A stretch of DNA of 64,000 nt from SIG589 sp045652465 (lineage in GTDB: Bacteria; Bacillota; Clostridia; Oscillospirales; Acutalibacteraceae): positions 295,055 through 359,054 of the forward strand of contig JAZRUI010000015.1 in assembly GCA_045652465.1 (NCBI GenBank), written 5' to 3'. Below the pieces are notes generated by a model that worked only from the letters and a program-made list of their open reading frames with translations, was not told the DNA's origin and ran no database searches. This document shows positions 51,423 through 59,983 of the stretch, piece after piece. The position numbers and the translations under genes were made by a program. Numbering within the stretch: position 1 is the first letter of the stretch; each line of letters opens with the position of its first letter.

Positions 51423-52854
51423 AACAGAAGAATTATTAAAAGAAATTATCGAAAATGAGAATGGATATCCTGAAATATTAAGACAAAAGTTCCAATCTGT
51501 TAAAGGGTTAGATAGTGAGATACTTCGTGCGAAAATCAAACGATTAATTGATGAAGGGTATATTTCGAAAATTCAATGGGCAGATAATTTGCCATACAAC
51601 GGTAGAATTGAGCAAAAAGGCAGAACTTATTTTGAGACAAAGAAAAAAGTTGAAATGTTATCTAAACTTGTAAAAGAAGCGACTAGCAAAATATTTATAA
51701 GCCATAGAGTGATTGACAAAGATTTTGCTGATATACTTGCAGATTTTCTTTTTGCAATTGGTGTGCCGAGAGATAAGGTTTTTTGTTCATCGTTGCCTGG
51801 AAATGATGTGAATGAAAATATACCAAAGGAAGTGAAAGAATCTCTTCTGAATAGTTGCCTTAATATTGCTATTTTATCTTCAGACTATTATAAAAGTGCA
51901 TACTGTCTTAATGAAGCGGGTGTCTTTTGGATACAAAAAACGCCTATAATTACAATTGGACTTCCTGAAATTTCTCAAAACAATATGATAGGTTTTTTAG
52001 ATAGTTATAATATATTACGAAGGTTTGATGTAGAAACAGATGTAGCTCATATCTGCGATATTGTATGTGATGTCTTAAATATAAAACAGCCAAAAGGTAC
52101 CGTGTTAACTACAGCAAGACAAAAACTTGAAAGCCAATATAAGGCTTGTTTAGGTAGACGAAAAGCTACTATTTCTAATGAGGTTGAAGTTGAAATAGAT
52201 GATGTTACTACTGATGACGAAAAAGTTCTCCTATATTATATTGCTGAAAGAAACACTCGGAAAATTAAAAAAATCTCGTTCAGTAAATGGCTACAAAATA
52301 ACGAAATATATGATATTGATATAGATAATGCTTTTGATTTATTATCTTGCATAGGTAATGGAGCCTTAAATAATGACGAATTAGAGCTAGATATAAAAAC
52401 ATTTAGAAAACACTCGAAATGTTCTCAAGAGAAAAAAGAAGTTTTACGCTTGGCTGTAAAAAAACATACCAAAAAAAGTTCAGATGCTTTCAATAAATTA
52501 TGGGAGTGTGGGGCTTTAGTCGATGATATAAAACTGTTTTTGGCATATATAATAGACGAAAGAGTTTCTTATTTTGGTTCAAGATGGAAAGCAGATGAGC
52601 AGGTTGCCCATATTAAAGAATGGGAAAGCAAACATAGTTTAATATTATCTACTCTTTCTGAAAATTATGGAACATGTTTATCCTATTTTATAGAGAACGG
52701 GTTTGTTTATGAAAATGAATGGACAAGTCACGGAAACGCTAGAGAGTATGCTCTTTGCGAATCTTTAAAAAAGTTACTCTTTCAAGAAAACGACAGATAT
52801 ATTTCCGAATTAATAAAAGTTAAAAAGGATAATTATAGTGACTTGCCTTTTTAA
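51409..52854 (+). CDS. TIR domain protein with N-terminal winged-helix-like region
   Basis: This 481-residue protein has three parts. Residues 1-75 look like a winged helix (LLKEIIENENGYPEILRQKF, then KIKRLIDEGYISKIQW and a YNGRIEQKGRTYF wing). Residues 94-215 are a TIR domain: SKIFISHRVIDKDFADILADFL, a BB-loop region with VFCSSLPGNDV, and ILSSDYYKSAYCLNEAG with Glu169 in the position of the NAD-cleaving glutamate. Residues 230-481 are helical and unrecognised. Bacterial TIR proteins usually deplete or convert NAD+ during phage attack. AAGAAGG supports the ATG at 51409, inside the preceding methyltransferase gene. Confidence 0.85.
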   Translation: MLDFETEELLKEIIENENGYPEILRQKFQSVKGLDSEILRAKIKRLIDEGYISKIQWADNLPYNGRIEQKGRTYFETKKKVEMLSKLVKEATSKIFISHRVIDKDFADILADFLFAIGVPRDKVFCSSLPGNDVNENIPKEVKESLLNSCLNIAILSSDYYKSAYCLNEAGVFWIQKTPIITIGLPEISQNNMIGFLDSYNILRRFDVETDVAHICDIVCDVLNIKQPKGTVLTTARQKLESQYKACLGRRKATISNEVEVEIDDVTTDDEKVLLYYIAERNTRKIKKISFSKWLQNNEIYDIDIDNAFDLLSCIGNGALNNDELELDIKTFRKHSKCSQEKKEVLRLAVKKHTKKSSDAFNKLWECGALVDDIKLFLAYIIDERVSYFGSRWKADEQVAHIKEWESKHSLILSTLSENYGTCLSYFIENGFVYENEWTSHGNAREYALCESLKKLLFQENDRYISELIKVKKDNYSDLPF

Positions 52855-52901
52855 TAATAGCAGTACGTATATATTTTTGAAACGATAAAAAGAGGTCAGG
52901 A

Positions 52902-53315
52902 ATGGTTAAAGAAGTGATACACGATCCGATTTTTCTTGCGAGAAAGTCGGAGTTGGCGACAAAGGATGATTTGCAAGTTGCTCAGGATTTGTTGGACACG
53001 CTGATTGCCAACAAAGATGGATGCGTTGGTATGGCAGCGAATATGATTGGCTTGCACAAGCGCATTATTGTATTTGATAACGAAGGTACATATATGACGA
53101 TGTTTAATCCTGAGATTATCAAGAAATCAGGACCATATGATACCGAGGAAGGTTGTCTTTCTCTTATTGGAGGTCCCCGCCCGTGTAAGCGATATCAATC
53201 TATCAAAGTACAATGGCAAACCGCCGAATTTCAAACTCGTATTAAAACTTTTATCGGTTGGACAGCACAGATTGTTCAGCATGAAATAGATCATTGTGAT
53301 GGCGTTTTGATTTAA
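52902..53315 (+). CDS. Peptide deformylase-like protein (motif I variant)
   Basis: This 137-residue protein has the deformylase motifs EEGCLSL and QHEIDH, which supply the cysteine and two histidines of the metal site. Motif I reads GMAANMIG, where canonical enzymes have G-x-A-A-x-Q-x-G, so the active-site glutamine is replaced by methionine. This variant occurs in short stand-alone relatives, whose activity is uncertain. It lies 47 bases after the TIR gene, in the same orientation, inside the methyltransferase cluster. A GAGGTCAGG site precedes the ATG. Confidence 0.85.
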   Translation: MVKEVIHDPIFLARKSELATKDDLQVAQDLLDTLIANKDGCVGMAANMIGLHKRIIVFDNEGTYMTMFNPEIIKKSGPYDTEEGCLSLIGGPRPCKRYQSIKVQWQTAEFQTRIKTFIGWTAQIVQHEIDHCDGVLI

Positions 53316-53358
53316 TGTGTGAATATTGAAAATATAAGTTTATTAGGAGGAGAACATT

Positions 53359-54408
53359 ATGCCAGCTCAGGTAGTAGATTTGTTTTGTGGTGTAGGTGGC
53401 CTTACTCGAGGTTTACTAGATGCGGGACTTGATGTAGTTGCAGGTTTTGACATTGACCCTACATGTCAATTTACATATGAACAGAATAATAATGTTAACT
53501 ATAACATGCGCAATATTAGAGAGGTAACTGGCGATGAAGTACAAGAATTATATAATCCCGATGCAATTAAAATATTGGTTGGATGCGCCCCTTGCCAACC
53601 TTTTTCTCAAATGAGGTTTAAGTTGAGAGATGCTAATACGAAAGATGAAAAATATGATTTGTTGCTTGAGTTTGGCAGACTAATTGAAGAAATACAACCA
53701 ACGATAATTTCAATGGAAAATGTGCCACAAATTCGCGAAACTACAATTTATAATCAGTTTTTAGAAATTTTGAGTGCAAATGGGTATAACATAGATTCAA
53801 AAGTGATTTTTTGCCCTGATTATGGTATTCCTCAAACGAGGAGAAGATTTGTTCTTGTGGGATCGTTACTTGGTCCTATAAGGATAATTCCTCCTACTCA
53901 TAATCGTAATGATGTTCATGTAAGTGACCATATTAGAAATCTTCCGCCATTAGAGGCAGGAACTGTAGATCCAAATGATCCAATGCACCGTTCATCGGCA
54001 TTGTCTGAGAAAAATTTAGCAAGAATAAGGGCGTCTATTCCTGGTGGTACTTGGAGAGATTGGCCAGAAGAACTTAGATGTGAATGTCATAAAAAAGCAA
54101 GTGGTCAAACTTATAGTTCTGTATATGGTCGTATGACATGGGAACAAATAGGTCCCACTATTACAACTCAGTTTTACAGTTATGGAACCGGTAGATATGG
54201 ACACCCTGAACAAGATAGAGCTTTATCTTTACGTGAAGGTGCATTATTACAAACATTCCCAATTACTTATAATTTTATAAATCCAGATGCTCCATTTGTT
54301 TTTGGTGACATTGCTAGGCATATTGGAAATGCAGTGCCTGTAAGGTTAGGAGAGATTATCGGTATTTCCATACTTAATCATCTTCAGGAATATCAAGTGG
54401 AATTATAG
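53359..54408 (+). CDS. DNA (cytosine-5)-methyltransferase, third in island
   Basis: This 349-residue C5 methyltransferase has VVDLFCGVGGLTRGLLDAGL, GCAPCQPFSQMRF with the catalytic cysteine, SMENVPQI, PQTRRRFVLVGS, LSLREGALLQTFP and IARHIGNAVPVRLGEI. It diverges clearly from the other two enzymes, mainly in the recognition region (about residues 185-285). TAGGAGGAG precedes the ATG. The GHKL ATPase gene follows after 14 bases, a pairing that suggests a restriction or modification-linked partner rather than an orphan methylase. Confidence 0.93.
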   Translation: MPAQVVDLFCGVGGLTRGLLDAGLDVVAGFDIDPTCQFTYEQNNNVNYNMRNIREVTGDEVQELYNPDAIKILVGCAPCQPFSQMRFKLRDANTKDEKYDLLLEFGRLIEEIQPTIISMENVPQIRETTIYNQFLEILSANGYNIDSKVIFCPDYGIPQTRRRFVLVGSLLGPIRIIPPTHNRNDVHVSDHIRNLPPLEAGTVDPNDPMHRSSALSEKNLARIRASIPGGTWRDWPEELRCECHKKASGQTYSSVYGRMTWEQIGPTITTQFYSYGTGRYGHPEQDRALSLREGALLQTFPITYNFINPDAPFVFGDIARHIGNAVPVRLGEIIGISILNHLQEYQVEL

Positions 54409-54422
54409 GAGGTTAAAAATCA

Positions 54423-56078
54423 ATGGATCAATTCAACTTTAATATATCGTTAAGTGTGTTAAATCATCTGGGAAGAAACCTGTATAGAAATGTTATCACA
54501 GTAATTGGTGAAGCAATTTCTAATTCATGGGATGCCGATGCCAAAAATGTATGGATACAGATTGACAGAGATAATAATGTTATGTGTATACTTGATGACG
54601 GAACGGGTATGACTCCTGAAGATTTTCAGAATAAATTTTTGAAAATAGGTTATTCAAAACGAAAAAGAGGCCGTTATAAAACAAATACAGGGCGCCCTTT
54701 TATCGGCAGAAAAGGCATAGGTAAATTAGCATTGCTATCATGTGCGGAAAGAATACATATCGCCACAAAGACAGTCGACACTGATCTAATAGGTGGGATC
54801 ATTGACAACTCTGGGTTGGATAAAGCTATTAGCGATGACCTGAATTCTCAAGAATATAAACTTGAAATACTGGAAAAAGATTTTTCAGAACAAATGAATA
54901 AAATATCTCATGGTACACTAATATATTTTGATTCCGTAAATAGTGGAATATTTAACACAGTTGAATATATAAAGAAAGCAGTGGCTTTGTATTTCAGATT
55001 TGCTTTATTAGATAACAACTTTCACATATATATAAACGATCAAGAAATTACAGAAAATTTATTGGTCGAATTTTCCAGCAATACACAGTTTTTATGGAAG
55101 ATTAACGGAATGAACGATCCGCTAATTAACTCAATGAATAATCTTCAAGAAACGACGGAACTAGACTCGTCTCTTCCAATCAAAGGATACATTGCATCTG
55201 TAAAAAAGCCATCTCAAATTAAAATTAGAGGAACACAGGAAAAAGTAACAATAGACTTATTTGTAAATGGCCGTTTAAGAGAAAAAGATATTTTAAGACA
55301 TATCCCTACGGCAAGAATCGTAGAAAACTATGTATATGGGCAAATCCATTACGATGCCCTTGATACAGGCGACTCAAAAGATGTTTTTACTAGTAGCCGA
55401 GAAGGTGTTATTTCTGACGATCCGTTATTCAAAGGTTTTTTAGCAGAAGTTGAAAAATTATTTAAACAAATCATGGATGATTGGGACAAGCTTAGAAGGA
55501 AACAAGGTGATGATGGAGATCCCGATAACCCTATTATCACAAGAAAAGCCAGAAAGGCACAAGAGTTATATAATAGCACATTAGAAGATTTTGCAGGCAG
55601 TAAAACTTTTGGCCAAAAGGGTGGACAAGTCGAAAAATGGGTTCAAGAACTATCTGAAGAATCTCAATTTAATATTCCATCATATACCGAATGCTTTATT
55701 TCTGAAAATCTTTTAAGAAAATATACTGACTATGTTAAATTAGAATTAAGCAAAGAGGCTTTGCAGGAGGCTGATAGATGGAAAAATGCGGAAAATAATA
55801 ACAAAGAAAAAGCGAACATTAGTTATATGGTGCGCCAATCAGAAAGCCCGACATTTTATCTTGATATGACACATTTGGCAAATTGGATAGATAAAGTAAA
55901 TAAAACAGAAGAAGCTGGTTTAAGCCGTTCTGCAGTTGTGTATAAACCGATGCGTGATGCCGTTGGTCACACATCATTATTAACTGAAACAGCGAAGCAA
56001 CAACTTAATACAGAATATGAAAATATAAAAGCAAGATTAATTAAATTGTTAAAAGACTTTGATAATCAAACAAAATGA
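54423..56078 (+). CDS. GHKL (Hsp90-like) ATPase paired with the methyltransferase
   Basis: This 551-residue protein has an N-terminal GHKL ATPase: VIGEAISNSWDADAKNVWI (N box), CILDDGTGMTPEDFQNKFL (G1 box) and FIGRKGIGKLALLS (ATP lid). A middle transducer-like domain includes RIVENYVYGQIHYD and the serine/arginine TSSREG segment. The last 180 residues are charged and helical. The family includes MutL-like and MORC-like ATPases that close around DNA. No nuclease motif is obvious, so the cleaving activity, if any, is not identified. AGGAGG precedes the ATG. Confidence 0.85.
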   Translation: MDQFNFNISLSVLNHLGRNLYRNVITVIGEAISNSWDADAKNVWIQIDRDNNVMCILDDGTGMTPEDFQNKFLKIGYSKRKRGRYKTNTGRPFIGRKGIGKLALLSCAERIHIATKTVDTDLIGGIIDNSGLDKAISDDLNSQEYKLEILEKDFSEQMNKISHGTLIYFDSVNSGIFNTVEYIKKAVALYFRFALLDNNFHIYINDQEITENLLVEFSSNTQFLWKINGMNDPLINSMNNLQETTELDSSLPIKGYIASVKKPSQIKIRGTQEKVTIDLFVNGRLREKDILRHIPTARIVENYVYGQIHYDALDTGDSKDVFTSSREGVISDDPLFKGFLAEVEKLFKQIMDDWDKLRRKQGDDGDPDNPIITRKARKAQELYNSTLEDFAGSKTFGQKGGQVEKWVQELSEESQFNIPSYTECFISENLLRKYTDYVKLELSKEALQEADRWKNAENNNKEKANISYMVRQSESPTFYLDMTHLANWIDKVNKTEEAGLSRSAVVYKPMRDAVGHTSLLTETAKQQLNTEYENIKARLIKLLKDFDNQTK

Positions 56079-56167
56079 TGAATTTGAGCAAATAATTGTA
56101 CACGATTAAGTACATGGCTCAATATTTCTCGCAAAAATTCCCACCTGTCTAATAAGGAATTGGTAAA

Positions 56168-57016
56168 ATGATAGATAGAAGAACTAAAAATGCGGAGATA
56201 TTCCGTGATACCGAACATAGATATAAATCTGATTCTGAGTTAATTGACATCGTTCAAGAATCAACTCAAAACCAGGTGTTTATCCCTGAAAAATCAGCAG
56301 TCAATTTTTCAGAACAACCTAAGACAGATAAAGCAAAAATTGTCGTTAGCGGTAAACGTTCGCTTGAGGCTGCGGAAGTGTATGCGAAGCAGGGCAAGAA
56401 AGTATGTGTTTTAAACTTTGCTTCGGCTACTAATCCCGGTGGCGGCGTAGTTAATGGCTCATCGGCACAGGAAGAATGTATTTGCCGTTGCACGACTCTG
56501 TACCCGTGCCTTAAAAACGAAGATTTATGGACAAGTTTTTATGCTCCGCATCGCAAGGCGGCTAACCCGATTTACAACAATGATTGCATCTATACACCTA
56601 ATGTGTGCGTATTTAAGAGCGATACTAATTTCCCCGAACCTTTACCAAGAGATGAATGGTGGAGGGTAAATATATTGACTTGTGCGGCGCCGAATCTTCG
56701 TGAGCGACCAAGTAATCCTATGAATCCTCACGCAGGATATAAACAGGTAAAAGTTACGCCTGCCGAGTTGGCAACGCTTCTTACTTCTCGAATCAGACGT
56801 ATTTTTGAAGTGGCTCTAGCAAACGAAAATGAAGTTTTGATTCTCGGTGCTTTTGGTTGCGGTGCATTTAGAAATCCGCCTGAGATTGTAGCAAAGGTTT
56901 TCTACAATGTAATGCAAGATTATCTCGGATACTTTGACACGATTGAATATGCTGTTTACCATACCGAACGCGAAGTTGCAAATTATGAAGCGTTCAAAAA
57001 AATTATGAATGTATAG
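56168..57016 (+). CDS. PARG-like ADP-ribose glycohydrolase (TIGR02452 family)
   Basis: This 282-residue protein carries the poly(ADP-ribose) glycohydrolase signature: G91-G-G followed after seven residues by Q101-E-E in NPGGGVVNGSSAQEE. The TIGR02452/DUF2263 pattern continues with TTLYPCLK and the C-terminal LILGAFGCGAFRNPP. The enzyme should hydrolyse ADP-ribose chains or O-glycosidic ADP-ribose. It lies nine bases before a second, unrelated-type macrodomain gene, so the two likely form an operon for removing ADP-ribose. Confidence 0.88.
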   Translation: MIDRRTKNAEIFRDTEHRYKSDSELIDIVQESTQNQVFIPEKSAVNFSEQPKTDKAKIVVSGKRSLEAAEVYAKQGKKVCVLNFASATNPGGGVVNGSSAQEECICRCTTLYPCLKNEDLWTSFYAPHRKAANPIYNNDCIYTPNVCVFKSDTNFPEPLPRDEWWRVNILTCAAPNLRERPSNPMNPHAGYKQVKVTPAELATLLTSRIRRIFEVALANENEVLILGAFGCGAFRNPPEIVAKVFYNVMQDYLGYFDTIEYAVYHTEREVANYEAFKKIMNV

Positions 57017-57024
57017 GGGATTCT

Positions 57025-58020
57025 ATGCCATTAGAAATTGTAAGAAATGATATAACTAAAATGACGGTGGATGCTATCGTTAATGCTGCCAATGAGTCGC
57101 TTTTGGGCGGTGGCGGTGTTGACGGTGCGATTCACTATGCCGCAGGGCCAGGGTTACTTGCTGAATGTAAAACTCTTGGCGGTTGCAAGACCGGCAGGGC
57201 AAAGATTACTGGTGGATATAATCTTCCCGCAAAATATATAATACATACCGTCGGTCCAATTTATGAGGACGGTAAGCGTGGAGAAAAGGCTTTGCTTGAG
57301 TCTTGCTATCGTGAGTCTTTGGCACTTGCAAAGGCACATAACTGCGAAACTGTGGCTTTTCCGCTCATTTCTTCGGGAGTGTATGGATATCCAAAAGACC
57401 AAGCATTAAAGGTGGCCATTGATGTTATTAGCGACTTTCTTCTCGAAAATGAGATGAAGGTCTATATCGTCATATTTGATAAGACGACATACAAAATCAG
57501 CGAGAAGTTGTTCTCGGACATTGCCGAGTACATAGACGATAATTATGTGGACGAGCATACCGATTACCGCCGTGAGAGTATGCGGATGAATGCACCGATG
57601 CAATCGATTATGGCGGATGAAATATGCGAATATAAAACGCTCTTAGCTGAGGAAGACCTTGATGCCAAACTTAAACAGATTGATGAGAGTTTTTCGCAGA
57701 TGCTTCTTCGCAAGATTGACGAAAAAGGCATGACCGATGCCGAGTGCTACAAAAAGGCTAACATTGACCGCAAACTGTTCTCAAAGATTCGCAGTGATGT
57801 GCATTATAAGCCGAGCAAACCCACTGCAATCGCTTTTGCTATTTCTCTTGAACTCACACTTTCCGAAACTGAAGATATGCTCAAAAAGGCAGGTTTTGCG
57901 CTTTCTCACAGCAATAAGTTCGATATTATAATCGAGTATTTTATAAGCAAAGGCAATTACAATATATTTGAAATCAATAAGGCACTGTTTGCCTTTGATC
58001 AAAGCTTGTTGGGAGCATAA
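57025..58020 (+). CDS. MacroD-type macrodomain protein with C-terminal HTH-like region
   Basis: Residues 1-175 form a macrodomain with DAIVNAANESLLGGGGVDGAIHYAAG and FPLISSGVYGYP, the substrate loops of MacroD/YmdB deacylases that remove mono-ADP-ribose or O-acetyl-ADP-ribose. After an acidic linker, residues 225-331 look like an XRE-type helix-turn-helix region (MTDAECYKKANIDRKLFSKIRS, then AIAFAISLELTLSETEDML). This macro-HTH architecture recurs in gut Firmicutes. A regulatory role responsive to ADP-ribose is possible. Confidence 0.87.
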   Translation: MPLEIVRNDITKMTVDAIVNAANESLLGGGGVDGAIHYAAGPGLLAECKTLGGCKTGRAKITGGYNLPAKYIIHTVGPIYEDGKRGEKALLESCYRESLALAKAHNCETVAFPLISSGVYGYPKDQALKVAIDVISDFLLENEMKVYIVIFDKTTYKISEKLFSDIAEYIDDNYVDEHTDYRRESMRMNAPMQSIMADEICEYKTLLAEEDLDAKLKQIDESFSQMLLRKIDEKGMTDAECYKKANIDRKLFSKIRSDVHYKPSKPTAIAFAISLELTLSETEDMLKKAGFALSHSNKFDIIIEYFISKGNYNIFEINKALFAFDQSLLGA

Positions 58021-58110
58021 CCTGGAATGTCTACTGTTATAGTCCCATAAAACGGACACTACAGAGTTTATAATTATCACAGACCTAAATCACCAAAGGA
58101 GTTGTTAATT

Positions 58111-58359
58111 TTGGGGTTGTTTGTGATAATGATTTTTGTTGTCGTAGTTCTATGCGGATTCTCTTCGGGAAATACACATACCAGTAATTCCGGAGATGAT
58201 TTCAATAATGCAAATCAACGCAAGTATGAAAAGGATAATAAAAACACTGAAAAAATTCTGTTTGAGGAAGAAAGTTTCTTCGATGACAACGGAATAGAAC
58301 ATATTATTGATGAAGATTTATACTGTGCCGAGCACGATGACTTTTATGAAGAATTTTAG
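58111..58359 (+). CDS. Small single-pass membrane protein, 82 aa
   Basis: One N-terminal membrane segment (about residues 2-15) is followed by a polar, acidic tail (VVLCGFSSGNTHTSNSGDD..., then a glutamate/aspartate-rich end). It starts at a TTG at 58111 with AAAGGAG nine bases upstream; a TTG at 58102 is too close to that site. No family is recognised. It precedes the HD-DUF429 gene by 15 bases. Confidence 0.6.
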   Translation: MGLFVIMIFVVVVLCGFSSGNTHTSNSGDDFNNANQRKYEKDNKNTEKILFEEESFFDDNGIEHIIDEDLYCAEHDDFYEEF

Positions 58360-58374
58360 AAGAGTGGTGATAAA

Positions 58375-59607
58375 ATGAGTTATATAACTACATATCTTAA
58401 AAAACATATTGATCCTACAAACGCATCTGCGGATGATATTGATATTATTGATATTTCTCACGCTTTATCATTGCTTTGTCGTGCCAACGGACATTTCGAG
58501 CACTTCTATTCAGTTGCACAACATTCAATTAATTGCGCAAAAGAAGCAAAGGCGCGCGGATATTCCGAGCGTGTACAGTTGGGATGTTTATTACATGACG
58601 CAAGCGAAGCTTATCTTTCGGATGTGACACGCCCTATAAAAGCGCAACTTCCTAAATATTTAGAAACAGAAGAAAAGCTACAAAACACTATATTTAATAA
58701 ATGGATTACACCTTCACTTAACCAAGAAGAGATAAAACAAGTTTTTGAAATTGATGATGCTATTTTGTATCATGAATTTTTAAATTTATTAGATGAGAAA
58801 ATCAGTGATGATGAGCCGAAAATTCTTTCTGAACCAAATTATGACTTTTTTAATTTTGGAGAAGTTGAAAGTGAGTTTATAAGCAAGTTTAAAACACTTA
58901 TTGGTGAAAAGGAAAACTGTTATGTTGGTGTTGACTGGATAAAAGGTAAGTGGCTTGCGGTAGAACTTGGCAATAATATTGCTCGTTATAATACTTTTGA
59001 TAATATTAAAGAACTTTGTGAAAAATACGAAAATGTAGATTCTATTTTAATTGATGTTCCAATCGGACTTCCCGAGAACGCTGAACAAGCGGAGGAACGT
59101 CCTGACAAGTCTGCTAGGGCGTATCTTAAAAATGCACACCGCAAATCTTCAATTTTTCCTGTACCATTCAGACAAATGGTTTATGCAGAAAATCAAAAAG
59201 AATTTTGGGATATAGCAAAATCTTTAGATGCAAAAACTACACCCCAAAGTTATGCGATAATTAAATGCATTCGTCAAGTTGATGAATATTTACGGGATAA
59301 CCCTAAATGGAAAAATAAACTTTTAGAGAGTCATCCTGAGTGTGCTTTTCAGGCACTTAACAATGGTAAAGGTCTCGAATTTTCAAAGCATACAGAAGAA
59401 GGAATTGAATTTAGAACTAAAATATTATCAAAATATGTAAAGAATGTAAAATCACTGCTTATGATTACGCCTAAAGAAGCGAAAGAGGATATTTTAGATG
59501 CATTATGTCTTGCAATAACAGCAAAACTTGGTGTTAAGTCAATCCCTGAAAACCCTAAAATTGATAGCGTCGGACTTAAAATGCAAATTTTAGTTGCTGA
59601 TATTTGA
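58375..59607 (+). CDS. HD-domain phosphohydrolase fused to DUF429
   Basis: Residues 1-160 form a YfbR-like HD domain: a histidine in VAQHSINCAKEA, the HD of LLHDASEAYLSDV near residue 72, and a later aspartate in EIDDAILYHE. Residues 175-405 are DUF429, with GVDWIKGKWLAVEL, SILIDVPIGLPENAEQ near residue 225 and DILDALCLAITAKLG near the end. These fit a predicted RNase H-like fold with acidic residues. A nucleotidase joined to a nuclease is unusual and suits nucleotide- or DNA-directed defence. The role is inferred. Confidence 0.82.
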   Translation: MSYITTYLKKHIDPTNASADDIDIIDISHALSLLCRANGHFEHFYSVAQHSINCAKEAKARGYSERVQLGCLLHDASEAYLSDVTRPIKAQLPKYLETEEKLQNTIFNKWITPSLNQEEIKQVFEIDDAILYHEFLNLLDEKISDDEPKILSEPNYDFFNFGEVESEFISKFKTLIGEKENCYVGVDWIKGKWLAVELGNNIARYNTFDNIKELCEKYENVDSILIDVPIGLPENAEQAEERPDKSARAYLKNAHRKSSIFPVPFRQMVYAENQKEFWDIAKSLDAKTTPQSYAIIKCIRQVDEYLRDNPKWKNKLLESHPECAFQALNNGKGLEFSKHTEEGIEFRTKILSKYVKNVKSLLMITPKEAKEDILDALCLAITAKLGVKSIPENPKIDSVGLKMQILVADI

Positions 59608-59620
59608 AAGGAAGAAAATC

Positions 59621-59971
59621 ATGTATAAGTTTATCTGCTATCCTAAATGTACTACTTGCCAAAAAGCAAAGAAGTGGCTTGATGACAACAAAATAGATTA
59701 TGAATTAAGAGATATTAAATTCGATAATCCTTCACTTGAAGAGTTGACCGACTGGTACAATAAAAGCGGATTACCGATAAAGAAGTTCTTTAACACGAGT
59801 GGTCTGCTTTATAAATCATTAGACCTTAAAAATAAACTTCCCGAAATGAGCGAGGATAAAATGCTAAAACTCCTTGCAACTGACGGTATGCTGGTCAAAC
59901 GACCTTTGCTCATAGGTGATGATTTTGTTTTAGTTGGTTTCAAAGAAGCTGAATGGGCGAACAAAAGATAA
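59621..59971 (+). CDS. ArsC/Spx family thioredoxin-fold protein
   Basis: This 116-residue protein has the family start FICYPKCTTCQKAKKWLDDN with an active-site C-x2-C, the DIKFDNPSLEEL segment, and MLVKRPLLIGDD near residue 92. It fits the YffB/Spx/arsenate reductase-like group. Absence of nearby arsenic genes argues against a dedicated arsenate reductase. GAAAGGAAG supports the ATG at 59621. Confidence 0.85.
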   Translation: MYKFICYPKCTTCQKAKKWLDDNKIDYELRDIKFDNPSLEELTDWYNKSGLPIKKFFNTSGLLYKSLDLKNKLPEMSEDKMLKLLATDGMLVKRPLLIGDDFVLVGFKEAEWANKR

Positions 59972-59983
59972 GGAGTGGAAATT

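Noticed and set aside
51409..52854. Thoeris system
   Set aside because: Thoeris needs a TIR ThsB with a ThsA effector of SIR2/SLOG or membrane type. The SLOG protein at 43.7 kb is distant, separately transcribed and lacks an effector domain.
53359..56078. DISARM or BREX
   Set aside because: No DrmA/DrmB helicase, PLD nuclease, PglZ phosphatase or BrxC-type ATPase is present; only the methyltransferase would fit.
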